From NCBI GenBank assembly GCA_037385045.1, contig JARRNJ010000001.1, forward strand, positions 7,270 through 71,269: a stretch of DNA of 64,000 bases. Direction: 5' to 3'. Below, piece by piece: positions 8,071-15,872 of the stretch (within the stretch, counting starts at the first letter, position 1; each line of letters opens with the position of its first letter). The stretch comes from JARRNJ01 sp037385045. GTDB taxonomy: Bacteria; Pseudomonadota; Gammaproteobacteria; JASBUN01. The translations under genes were made by a program, and so were the position numbers. The notes beneath the pieces are model-generated. The model was not told where the DNA came from. It saw nothing but the letters and a program-made list of their open reading frames with translations, and ran no database searches.

Positions 8071-11000
8071 ATGGGTCCTACAAATTCAGACCCGGCTCCC
8101 GCGCGTGGTTCGCGCGCCGTGGATGAATCTGGGAGAATGAACCCGCCACCGCCACCGTGGACTCCCAACGACGCCATGTCCGACTCGCTCGACGCCGCCG
8201 CTCCCGAAGCCAATGCCGCCGTCATGGCTTCGGCCGGTACCGGCAAAACATGGCTTCTGGTGACACGCATCGTCCGTCTGCTGCTCGCCGGCGCGCGCCC
8301 GGGCGGAATTCTCGCCATCACCTTCACCCGCAAAGCGGCGGCTGAAATGCTCACCCGCCTCGAGCAGCGGCTGTGGGGCTACGTACAGCTGTCCGACGAG
8401 GCCCTCGACCAGGCCCTGGCCGACATCGGCGTGGCCCCCGACAAAGCCGCGCGGGAACGCGCCCGGGCCCTCTATGAGCAGCTGCTGTTCAGCGAGCAGC
8501 CGATCCGCACCGCAACCTTTCACGCTTTCTGCCAGGAAATCCTGCAGCGGTTTCCCCTGGAGGCCTCCATTCCGCCCGGCTTCGAGCTGCTTGATAACGA
8601 GGGCATGCTGAGAAGCGAGGCCTGGGATGCCCTCTACTCGGAGGCCACCCGACGCCCCGACGGCGCGACGGCCGCCGCGCTGGAGGTCCTGTTCGACCGC
8701 TGCGGCGGTCTGCACAACACCCACCAGGTGCTGGAGACATTCCTGCATTTACGCAGCGACTGGTGGGCATTCGTGGAGGGTCGACGCCAGCCCCCGGAGT
8801 GGGCGCTGCAACAATTGTGCGACGTGCTCGACGTGGATCCCTCGGTGGACTATTTCGCGCAGTTCTTCACCCGCGAGCGCTGCGAGGCACTGAACACTTA
8901 TGCCGATTTCCTCGACCGCCACCGCACTGCGACCAATACCCAACAGGCAGCGGCCCTGCGCCACGCGCTGGGATGTGACAACGCGGCAGCCGGACCATTC
9001 GAGCGGATTCGCGCCGTGCTGTTCACCTCCACCGGCTCCCCGCGCAAGCGCAAGGAGAGCAATGCGCAGAGGCGCTCGCTGGGCGCAGAGGGCGAACAAG
9101 CGTTCCTGCAACTGCACGATGAGCTGTGCGCGGCAGTTGCACAGACCGTGGACCGCAACGCCCGGATCAATACCCTGGCCTTGTCCCGGGCCTGGTACAC
9201 CGCGGGAGCGCGGTTGCTCCAACACTATCAACGAATCAAGGAGGAACAGCGCTGGCTCGACTTCGCTGATCTGGAATGGAAGACCTATCAGCTGTTGAAT
9301 CACGAGGACAACGCCTACTGGGTGCAGTACAAGCTCGACCAGCGCATCGACCATCTTCTGGTCGACGAATTCCAGGACACCAACCCGACGCAGTGGCGAT
9401 TGCTGCTGCCGTTGCTCGAGGAAATCGCCGCAGGCGAGACGGAGCGCCCACGCAGTGTGTTCCTGGTCGGCGACGCCAAACAATCCATCTACGGATTCCG
9501 GCGCGCCGACCCGCGGCTGCTTGCAACCGCCGTGGGTTGGCTGAGGAATCACCTTGGCGCTACCGACTATACGCTCGACCGGTCGCGGCGTTCCGCCCAG
9601 GCGGTGATCGACTGCGTCAACGCCGTATTCGGCCCGCAGGCGCCGGACGCGCGGCTGTTGTCCTTCAAACCGCACGCCACCTACCATGGCGACGTGTGCG
9701 GGCGGGTGGAGTTGTTGCCTCTGGCGGTTTCGCCGGCCGTCACCGCGACCGTGGATGGCAACGACGATGGCCGGGGGCTGCGCGACCCGCTGCGACAGGC
9801 GCGGCAGGTCGAGGAGGATTTGCGTCACTACATGGAAGGGCGCATGATCGCCGACCGCATCGAGACGTTGATCGACCAGGCGTTACCGGTCATCGTCAGC
9901 GGCGGTGCACGTGCAGTCCAATACAGCGATGTCTACATCCTGACGCGCAAACGCACCCACGCGGGTTCCATCGAGCGTGCGCTGAGGGAGGCGGGAATCC
10001 CCTATGTGGGCGCCGACCGGGGTACGCTGCTCAGCAGCCTGGAGATTCGGGACCTCGAAGCGCTGCTCACGATCCTTATCGTTCCGTACAACAATCTGGC
10101 ATTGGCTCAGGTTCTGCGCTCGCCGGTGTTTTCCGCCAGCGACGACGACCTGCTGCAACTGGCGTCCGCGGCCAACGGCGGCTCCTGGCTGGAACGGCTG
10201 CAGGCCCTGGCACCGCAGCTGCCTGAGCATTCACCGCTGGTCCGCGCCGAGCGGCTGTTGCGGCGCTGGTCCGAGTGGGCCGGCCGGATCCCGGTACACG
10301 ACCTGCTCGACCGCATCTATGCCCAGGCCGACGTGATCGGCCGGTACCAAGCGGCCTTCCCGCAGTCGCTGCGCCCCCGTGCGCGGGCCAACCTCACCCG
10401 CTTTATCGAACTGGCCCTGGAAGTGGACAGCGGTCGCTATCCCAGCCTGCCGCATTTCCTCAACCGGCTGCGGGAATTGCGCCGCCACGAACTTGAGGCA
10501 CCCGATGCCCCGCCCGCCGGCGGCCCCGAAGACCGGGTGCGGATTCTCACGATCCATGCCGCCAAAGGGCTGGAAGCGCCCGTTGTGTTTCTGGCCGACA
10601 GCGCCGATGCTCCGGCCCGGCCTGGCGGTTACCAGGCGGTGGTGGACTGGCCCACCGAGGCCGAACGCCCGCGGGCCTTCTTTCTCACCGGCAAGCGCAG
10701 CCAGCACGACAGCGTGAGCCGCCGATTGTTGGAGAACCAGGAACAGGCGCGCCAGCGCGAGGATGCCAATCTTCTCTATGTGGCCCTCACGCGTGCGCGC
10801 CAGTATCTGTTCATCACCGGCGCCGCACCCGCCCGGGGCACGGACCTGGGATGGTACGGCGCCATCCGCGACGGCCTCGAGCCGGTGGCTGACGCCCGCG
10901 GGGACATCCTGGTACTGGAATCTGGCACGCCGCCCCCCGCCATCACCCCGCCGCCCGGCGCCGCTGCCGCACCGGTGGTGGATGAACGCCTGACACGGCC

Positions 11001-11571
11001 GCTTGCGGTCAGCTCGCGGCGGGGCACCATCGCCCCCAGCCACGGCGCCCATGAAGCCGATCCGAGCGGCGCGCCGGAAGAGGACGCCCGCATCCGCGGT
11101 CTCGCCATTCACCGCATGCTGGAACTGCTCACATCGGCTGCGGCTTGGCCTGTCGACCGGATCGCGGTGCGGGTGGCAGGCGAACTGCAACTGAGCGGCA
11201 GTGACCCGCGGCTCGGCGAGTGGATGGACGAAGCCAGAGCCGTGGTCGAGGCGCCACAACTGGCCGATCTGTTCCGGCCGGACCGTTATCAGCACGCTTT
11301 CAACGAAGTCCCGGTACAATACCGCCACAACGATTGGCTGGTGCACGGCGTCATCGACCGCGTGGTGCGCAACGGCGGCCAGGTGTTGGTGGTGGACTAC
11401 AAGACCCACAGCCACGCGCGGGTTGACGACCTGGCCCGGCTGGCGGCGACGTACCAGGATCAGATGCGCTGGTATGTCAGGGGCGTGCGCCGCATCTGGC
11501 CCGATTGCCGGGTGCAGGCGGGATTGTTGTTCACGGCCTGCCGCGCGTTGCACCCGCTGGTGGTTGAATAG
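8071..11571 (+). CDS. AddA-like UvrD-family helicase/nuclease
   Basis: A superfamily I DNA helicase of up to 1166 residues fused to a C-terminal RecB-type nuclease. It is probably the motor subunit that works with the AddB-like protein encoded upstream in resecting DNA double-strand breaks. Visible motifs are Walker A ASAGTGKT (about residue 52), motif Ia ITFTRKAAAEM, Walker B LLVDEFQDTNPTQW (about residue 430), motif III GDAKQSIYGFRRAD, motif V ILTIHAAKGLEAPVV and motif VI YVALTRARQ. The C-terminal nuclease motif HGVIDRVV followed by VVDYKTHSH lies near residue 1100. Alternative starts are ATGs at 8137 (preceded directly by GGGAGA) and 8176. The conserved helicase domain begins only after these, so the true N-terminus is uncertain. 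The strong terminator upstream suggests transcription separate from addB. Confidence 0.9.
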   Translation: MGPTNSDPAPARGSRAVDESGRMNPPPPPWTPNDAMSDSLDAAAPEANAAVMASAGTGKTWLLVTRIVRLLLAGARPGGILAITFTRKAAAEMLTRLEQRLWGYVQLSDEALDQALADIGVAPDKAARERARALYEQLLFSEQPIRTATFHAFCQEILQRFPLEASIPPGFELLDNEGMLRSEAWDALYSEATRRPDGATAAALEVLFDRCGGLHNTHQVLETFLHLRSDWWAFVEGRRQPPEWALQQLCDVLDVDPSVDYFAQFFTRERCEALNTYADFLDRHRTATNTQQAAALRHALGCDNAAAGPFERIRAVLFTSTGSPRKRKESNAQRRSLGAEGEQAFLQLHDELCAAVAQTVDRNARINTLALSRAWYTAGARLLQHYQRIKEEQRWLDFADLEWKTYQLLNHEDNAYWVQYKLDQRIDHLLVDEFQDTNPTQWRLLLPLLEEIAAGETERPRSVFLVGDAKQSIYGFRRADPRLLATAVGWLRNHLGATDYTLDRSRRSAQAVIDCVNAVFGPQAPDARLLSFKPHATYHGDVCGRVELLPLAVSPAVTATVDGNDDGRGLRDPLRQARQVEEDLRHYMEGRMIADRIETLIDQALPVIVSGGARAVQYSDVYILTRKRTHAGSIERALREAGIPYVGADRGTLLSSLEIRDLEALLTILIVPYNNLALAQVLRSPVFSASDDDLLQLASAANGGSWLERLQALAPQLPEHSPLVRAERLLRRWSEWAGRIPVHDLLDRIYAQADVIGRYQAAFPQSLRPRARANLTRFIELALEVDSGRYPSLPHFLNRLRELRRHELEAPDAPPAGGPEDRVRILTIHAAKGLEAPVVFLADSADAPARPGGYQAVVDWPTEAERPRAFFLTGKRSQHDSVSRRLLENQEQARQREDANLLYVALTRARQYLFITGAAPARGTDLGWYGAIRDGLEPVADARGDILVLESGTPPPAITPPPGAAAAPVVDERLTRPLAVSSRRGTIAPSHGAHEADPSGAPEEDARIRGLAIHRMLELLTSAAAWPVDRIAVRVAGELQLSGSDPRLGEWMDEARAVVEAPQLADLFRPDRYQHAFNEVPVQYRHNDWLVHGVIDRVVRNGGQVLVVDYKTHSHARVDDLARLAATYQDQMRWYVRGVRRIWPDCRVQAGLLFTACRALHPLVVE

Positions 11572-11660
11572 TTCCGTTCAGACCCTATTTCTTCCATTGC
11601 CGGCCGCCAACCCGGGCAGAGCGTTGGCCCATTACCGATCCGAGTACAGAGAGTATTCCC

Positions 11661-12524
11661 ATGAGCGCGTCACCGTACATTTTCGAAGCCACACCGGAGA
11701 ATTTTGCCTCGCAGGTACTGGAAGCCTCGAACCGGACACCCGTGCTGGTCGACTTCTGGGCCGATTGGTGCGGCCCCTGCAAGATGTTGATGCCCGTGCT
11801 CGACAAGCTGGTCGGCGAATACCAGGGCCAGTTCCTGCTGGCCAAAGTCGACACCGAGGCACAACAGGAACTGGCGATGCAGCACGGCATCCGCAGCATC
11901 CCGACCCTGAAGCTGTACAAAGATGGCCAACAGGTGGAAGAAATCCAGGGGGTACAGCCCGAAGATGCGCTGCGCCGGCTGCTCGACCAGTACATCACCC
12001 GCGAATCCGACGTGATCCGCGCCCGGGCGGCGGAAACCTGGCGGCAAGGCGACAGCGCCGCGGCACTGCAACTGCTCGCCCGGGCGGCGGAAATGGATCC
12101 GGAAAACCACCGCATTACCCTGGACCGAATCAAGATTTGCCTCGGCGACGGTGATGTGGACACGGCCCGACGGCTGCTGCAAACGCTGCCCTTGACGCTG
12201 GCGCAGGAACCGGAAGCGGCAGCCCTGACGGCACAGCTGGAATTCGTGCAGGTGGCGCGGGACGCACCGGCATCGGAAGACCTGGAGCGCGCGCTGGCCG
12301 AAGACCCGCGTAACGTCGAGGCCCACTATCAGCTCGGTGCCCGCAAGGTATTGGGAGGCGACTACGAGGCGGCCATGGAGCAGTTTCTGGCGGTGCTGCA
12401 ACGGGATCGCGGCTTCGGTGACGACGCCGGCCGCAAGGCGCTGCTGTCGGTCTTCAATCTGCTCGGCGAGCAGGATCCCCGCGTGGGCGCGTATCGGCGG
12501 CGCATGTTCAACGCACTGCACTAA
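11661..12524 (+). CDS. ybbN: YbbN-type thioredoxin-fold co-chaperone (CnoX family)
   Basis: A 287-residue cytoplasmic protein. Residues 1-110 form a thioredoxin domain with an intact WCGPC redox motif near residue 36. The rest is helical with TPR-like pairs, the layout of E. coli YbbN/CnoX, which protects and hands over oxidised proteins to DnaK and GroEL. E. coli CnoX has SxxC rather than CxxC. The intact CGPC here is like alphaproteobacterial and many environmental homologues that keep reductase activity. The start ATG follows GTACAGAGAGTATTCCC, with GAGAG as a possible ribosome binding site. Its stop codon overlaps the stop of the convergent xerD by two bases. Confidence 0.93.
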   Translation: MSASPYIFEATPENFASQVLEASNRTPVLVDFWADWCGPCKMLMPVLDKLVGEYQGQFLLAKVDTEAQQELAMQHGIRSIPTLKLYKDGQQVEEIQGVQPEDALRRLLDQYITRESDVIRARAAETWRQGDSAAALQLLARAAEMDPENHRITLDRIKICLGDGDVDTARRLLQTLPLTLAQEPEAAALTAQLEFVQVARDAPASEDLERALAEDPRNVEAHYQLGARKVLGGDYEAAMEQFLAVLQRDRGFGDDAGRKALLSVFNLLGEQDPRVGAYRRRMFNALH

Positions 12525-13468
12525 CCGCGCGGATGGTGCTGGCTGTGTAATTCCTTCAGGCGCTGTCGCGCCACATGGGTATAGATCTGGGTCGTGGAAA
12601 GATCGCTGTGGCCGAGCAGCATTTGCACCACGCGCAGGTCGGCACCGTGATTCAACAGGTGGGTGGCGAACGCATGGCGCAGGGTGTGCGGCGAGAGGTG
12701 TTTGCTGATGCCGGCGCGTTGCGCGTGGCGTTTGATGAGGTGCCAGAACGTCTGCCGCGTCATGGCGGCTCCGCGGCGCCCGGGAAACACGAAATCGCTG
12801 ATATAGCCTTGCGTCAGCTGCGGCCGACCGTCCCGCAGGTAACGCTGCAGCCAGTCAATGGCCTCGTCACCCAGGGGAACGAGCCGCTCCTTGCTGCCCT
12901 TGCCCATGATCCGCACCACGCCCTGGCGCAGATTGACCTGATCGACGGTCAGGTGCACCAGTTCGGACACCCGCAATCCCGTTGCGTACAGCACTTCCAG
13001 CATCGTGCGGTCGCGCAGGCCGAGGACCTCTTCGGGATCCGGCGCCGCCAGCAGCAGCTCCACCTCCGCCTCGGTGACCGAATCCGGCAGCGAACGGCCC
13101 AGCTTCGGCGCATCGATGCGGGCACTGGGGTCGGCGTGCAGGCGGTTTTCGCGCACCATGTAGCGGTAGAAACGCCGCACGCTGGACAGAAGCCGCGCCG
13201 TGGTCCGCGATTTGGCGCCGCTTTGCACCCGGTGGGCGAGGAATCCCAGCAGGTGACTGCGCTGCGCCTGCAGCAGATCGAGCCCTTGCCCTCGCAGCCA
13301 GGCCGCCAGTCCGGCCAGGTCGCGTCGATAAGCTGCGAGCGTGTTGTCACTCAAACCGCGCTCCATCCACAAGGCATCGGCAAAGACATCGATCAACCGC
13401 TGATCGCCCGCGCTTGGGCGCTGATCATCGCCCGCGCCGCGCGCATTGGGCTCGACGGCGGTCATCAC
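12521..13468 (-). CDS. xerD: Site-specific tyrosine recombinase XerD
   Basis: XerD with XerC resolves chromosome dimers at dif during division. The 315-residue protein has the N-terminal SAM-like core-binding domain (GLSDNTLAAYRRDL, residues 38-51) and a complete catalytic domain: Arg in GLRVSELVHL, Lys in the beta-hairpin MGKGSKERLVP, HTLRHAFATHLLNHG, LGHSDLSTTQ and the nucleophilic Tyr in IYTHV. The C-terminus, ending LHSQHHPRG, is nearly identical to E. coli XerD, which separates it from XerC and from phage or integron recombinases. The 20-residue N-terminal extension before GDQRLID may be shorter in reality. It is convergent with ybbN and overlaps that gene's stop codon by two bases. Confidence 0.96.
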   Translation of the reverse strand: MMTAVEPNARGAGDDQRPSAGDQRLIDVFADALWMERGLSDNTLAAYRRDLAGLAAWLRGQGLDLLQAQRSHLLGFLAHRVQSGAKSRTTARLLSSVRRFYRYMVRENRLHADPSARIDAPKLGRSLPDSVTEAEVELLLAAPDPEEVLGLRDRTMLEVLYATGLRVSELVHLTVDQVNLRQGVVRIMGKGSKERLVPLGDEAIDWLQRYLRDGRPQLTQGYISDFVFPGRRGAAMTRQTFWHLIKRHAQRAGISKHLSPHTLRHAFATHLLNHGADLRVVQMLLGHSDLSTTQIYTHVARQRLKELHSQHHPRG

Positions 13469-13559
13469 CGCAACGCCCCCGGGTGATTGCCAACAACGGA
13501 TCGGTGCATGGCGCCATTATAAGCGATGCGGCCGCCCGTTCGAGCCGGCGGCGTCGGCA

Positions 13560-14321
13560 TCAGCCGCTCTTGCCCTTGACCATCTCCATCAGCGGACGCA
13601 ACACATCCACCGGCACCGGAAACACGATGGTGGAGTTCTTCTCGCCGCCGATCTCGGTCAGGGTCTGCAGATAGCGAAGCAGGATCGAGTTGGGATTCCG
13701 CGTCAGAACTTCCGCAGCGCTGGACAGCTTCTCCGACGCCTGCAATTCGCCTTCGGCGTGAATCACCTTCGCCCGCCGCACCCGCTCGGCCTCCGCCTGT
13801 TTGGCAATGGCGCGGATCATGGTTTCGTTGATATCGACGTGTTTGATCTCCACGTTGGTGACTTTGATGCCCCAGGCGTCCGTTTGCTCGTCCAGGATGA
13901 TCTGGATATCCGAATTGAGTTTGTCGCGCTCGGCAAGCATCTCATCCAGTTCGTGTTTGCCCAATACCGAGCGCAGGGTTGTCTGCGCCAGTTGGCTGGT
14001 AGCAGCGTAGTAGTTTTCCACCTGGATGATGGCCCGTTCCGGATCCAGCACACGGAAATACACCACCGCGTTGACCTGAACCGAGACGTTGTCGCGGGAA
14101 ATGACATCCTGACTGGGTACGTCCATTACGATTACCCGCAGATCCACGCGCACCATCTGCTGAATCACCGGAATCACAAGAATCAGGCCGGGACCTTTGA
14201 CCTTCCAGAACCGGCCGAGCATGAAGATCACGCCGCGCTCGTACTCCCGCAACACGCGCAGCGACGAGGCGATCAAGGCCACGATCACGGCGAGTGCAAC
14301 GTAAAATGTGTAGGCTGTCAT
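13560..14321 (-). CDS. Slipin (stomatin-like SPFH/band 7 membrane protein)
   Basis: A 253-residue membrane scaffold protein. It has one N-terminal membrane segment (about residues 3-22) followed directly by the SPFH/band 7 domain (FMLGRFWKVKGPGLILVIPVIQ, DVPSQDVISRDNVSVQVNAVVYFRV). The C-terminal helical region ends in the usual hydrophobic oligomerisation stretch. The start at 14321 is fixed by a strong Shine-Dalgarno GGAGGAG eight bases upstream, discarding 57 spurious upstream codons. It is immediately downstream of the NfeD-type serine protease gene (62 bp), the conserved slipin-protease pairing known from Pyrococcus PH1510/PH1511, where the protease cleaves the slipin. Its role in membrane quality control is inferred from the family. 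Confidence 0.93.
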   Translation of the reverse strand: MTAYTFYVALAVIVALIASSLRVLREYERGVIFMLGRFWKVKGPGLILVIPVIQQMVRVDLRVIVMDVPSQDVISRDNVSVQVNAVVYFRVLDPERAIIQVENYYAATSQLAQTTLRSVLGKHELDEMLAERDKLNSDIQIILDEQTDAWGIKVTNVEIKHVDINETMIRAIAKQAEAERVRRAKVIHAEGELQASEKLSSAAEVLTRNPNSILLRYLQTLTEIGGEKNSTIVFPVPVDVLRPLMEMVKGKSG

Positions 14322-14383
14322 AAGATTTCTCCTCCGGTTGCCAGTTCTTGTCCGCCCATTGATCCACCTGCGCGCGCCGGGTT

Positions 14384-15754
14384 TCAGTGTTCGCGGACGT
14401 CGATCGGCTCCACGTGTACCACCATGCCGCTGCGCCCCGTCACCCGGACCTTGTCGCCGGCGCGCAGCGGCACGTCGCTCTGTGCCTGCCAAATTTCGCC
14501 GCCGGTACGTACGCGCCCGCGTCCGTCGAAATCCTCGAGCACCTCGCCGACGGCATCCATCAGCGCCTCGCGGCCGCTGACCACCGGGCGACGGCGCGCC
14601 CTCAGCACCAAGTGCATCACGCCGATGAGCAGCCCGGCGGTAGTCAGCGCCACGGAAAAAATCAGGGGCCGGGAAATGGTGTAGAACGGCGACTCGGTGT
14701 TCATGAGGATGATCGAGCCGATCACAAACGCGATCAGTCCGCCGATGCCCAGCGCACCGAAGCTGGGGACAAACGCTTCGGCAATCATGAAACTGATACC
14801 CAGCAGCATCAGCGCCAGGCCGGCGTAGTTGACCGGCAGCACATGGAATGCATACAGCGCCAACACCAGCGCGATGGCGCCGGCCACTCCCGGCAGAATG
14901 TAGCCGGGATTGGCGAATTCGAAAAACAATCCGTACACCCCGATGAGCATCAGCACATAGGCGACATTGGGGTTGGTGATCACCGCCAGCAGCCGGCTGC
15001 GCCAGTCCGGCGTTATCGTCTGCACCCGCGCGCCGGCGGTACGCAGCACCAGCTCGCGGCCGTCCACCTTTATGGTCCGCCCGTTCAGCCGCTGCAACAG
15101 ATCAGGCACATCCCTGGCCATCAGGTCGATGACGCCGAGACGCAGCGCGTCGTCCGCCGGCAGGCTGGCGGCACTGCGTACGGCCTTCTCGGCCCAATCC
15201 GCGTTGCGGTGGCGCAACTTGGCGAGACTGCGGATATAGGCGACTGCGTCATTCACCACCTTGTGCTCCATGACGTCGCCCTCGCCGGACTTGTCGTTTT
15301 TGCCCTTCCGTTTCGAGCCGCCGCCCAGAATCTGGACCGGCGTGGCGGCGCCGAGATTGGTCCCCGGCGCCATGGCGGCGATGTGGCTTGCATATAGGAT
15401 GTAGGTGCCCGCACTGGCGGCGCGCGCGCCGCTCGGTGCCACAAAACCCGCGACCGGAACCGGCGACTCGAGAATTCGGCGGATTATGGCGCGCATGGAG
15501 GTGTCCAGGCCGCCGGGCGTATCCATGCGCAGCACCACCAGTTGCGCTCCTTCGTCGCGTGCGTCGTGCAACCCCCGTTCCACGTAGTCGTTGGTCGCGG
15601 GACCAATGGGACCATCAATGGTCAGCACCACGACCGCCGCGCCGCTCCCGGCGTCGGCCGCTCGCGGGGAGGCGCCCCACCAAATGAAACCGGCGCCCAG
15701 CAACAGGACCCACAGTGCCACGCGCCAGCCGATTCTGATGTCATGCATTGTCAA
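14384..15754 (-). CDS. NfeD-family membrane-bound serine protease (ClpP-class, stomatin operon partner)
   Basis: A 456-residue protein with an N-terminal signal or membrane anchor (residues 9-27), a ClpP/SppA-fold protease domain, four to five transmembrane helices (about 250-370) and a C-terminal NfeD OB-fold (about 390-450). The catalytic Ser is likely S114 in RAASAGTYI and the general-base Lys K165 in MEHKVVNDAVAYIRS, by comparison with Ser97/Lys138 of P. horikoshii PH1510. A charged insert (KRKGKNDKSGEGD) lies between them. The long form with protease plus NfeD is the type that pairs with slipin, and the slipin gene follows at 62 bp. There are two possible Met starts (residues 1 and 3). 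Confidence 0.93.
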   Translation of the reverse strand: MTMHDIRIGWRVALWVLLLGAGFIWWGASPRAADAGSGAAVVVLTIDGPIGPATNDYVERGLHDARDEGAQLVVLRMDTPGGLDTSMRAIIRRILESPVPVAGFVAPSGARAASAGTYILYASHIAAMAPGTNLGAATPVQILGGGSKRKGKNDKSGEGDVMEHKVVNDAVAYIRSLAKLRHRNADWAEKAVRSAASLPADDALRLGVIDLMARDVPDLLQRLNGRTIKVDGRELVLRTAGARVQTITPDWRSRLLAVITNPNVAYVLMLIGVYGLFFEFANPGYILPGVAGAIALVLALYAFHVLPVNYAGLALMLLGISFMIAEAFVPSFGALGIGGLIAFVIGSIILMNTESPFYTISRPLIFSVALTTAGLLIGVMHLVLRARRRPVVSGREALMDAVGEVLEDFDGRGRVRTGGEIWQAQSDVPLRAGDKVRVTGRSGMVVHVEPIDVREH

Positions 15755-15872
15755 ATCTACTTTTTCCCAGCTCTTCTGTTAGCATAGCCGCAAATTCCCC
15801 ACGCCGGAGAAGGATAAACCACCTCCGCTATAGTTAGGGGTAAAGGCAGCGCCTGCCAAGCGAATTGCCGCA

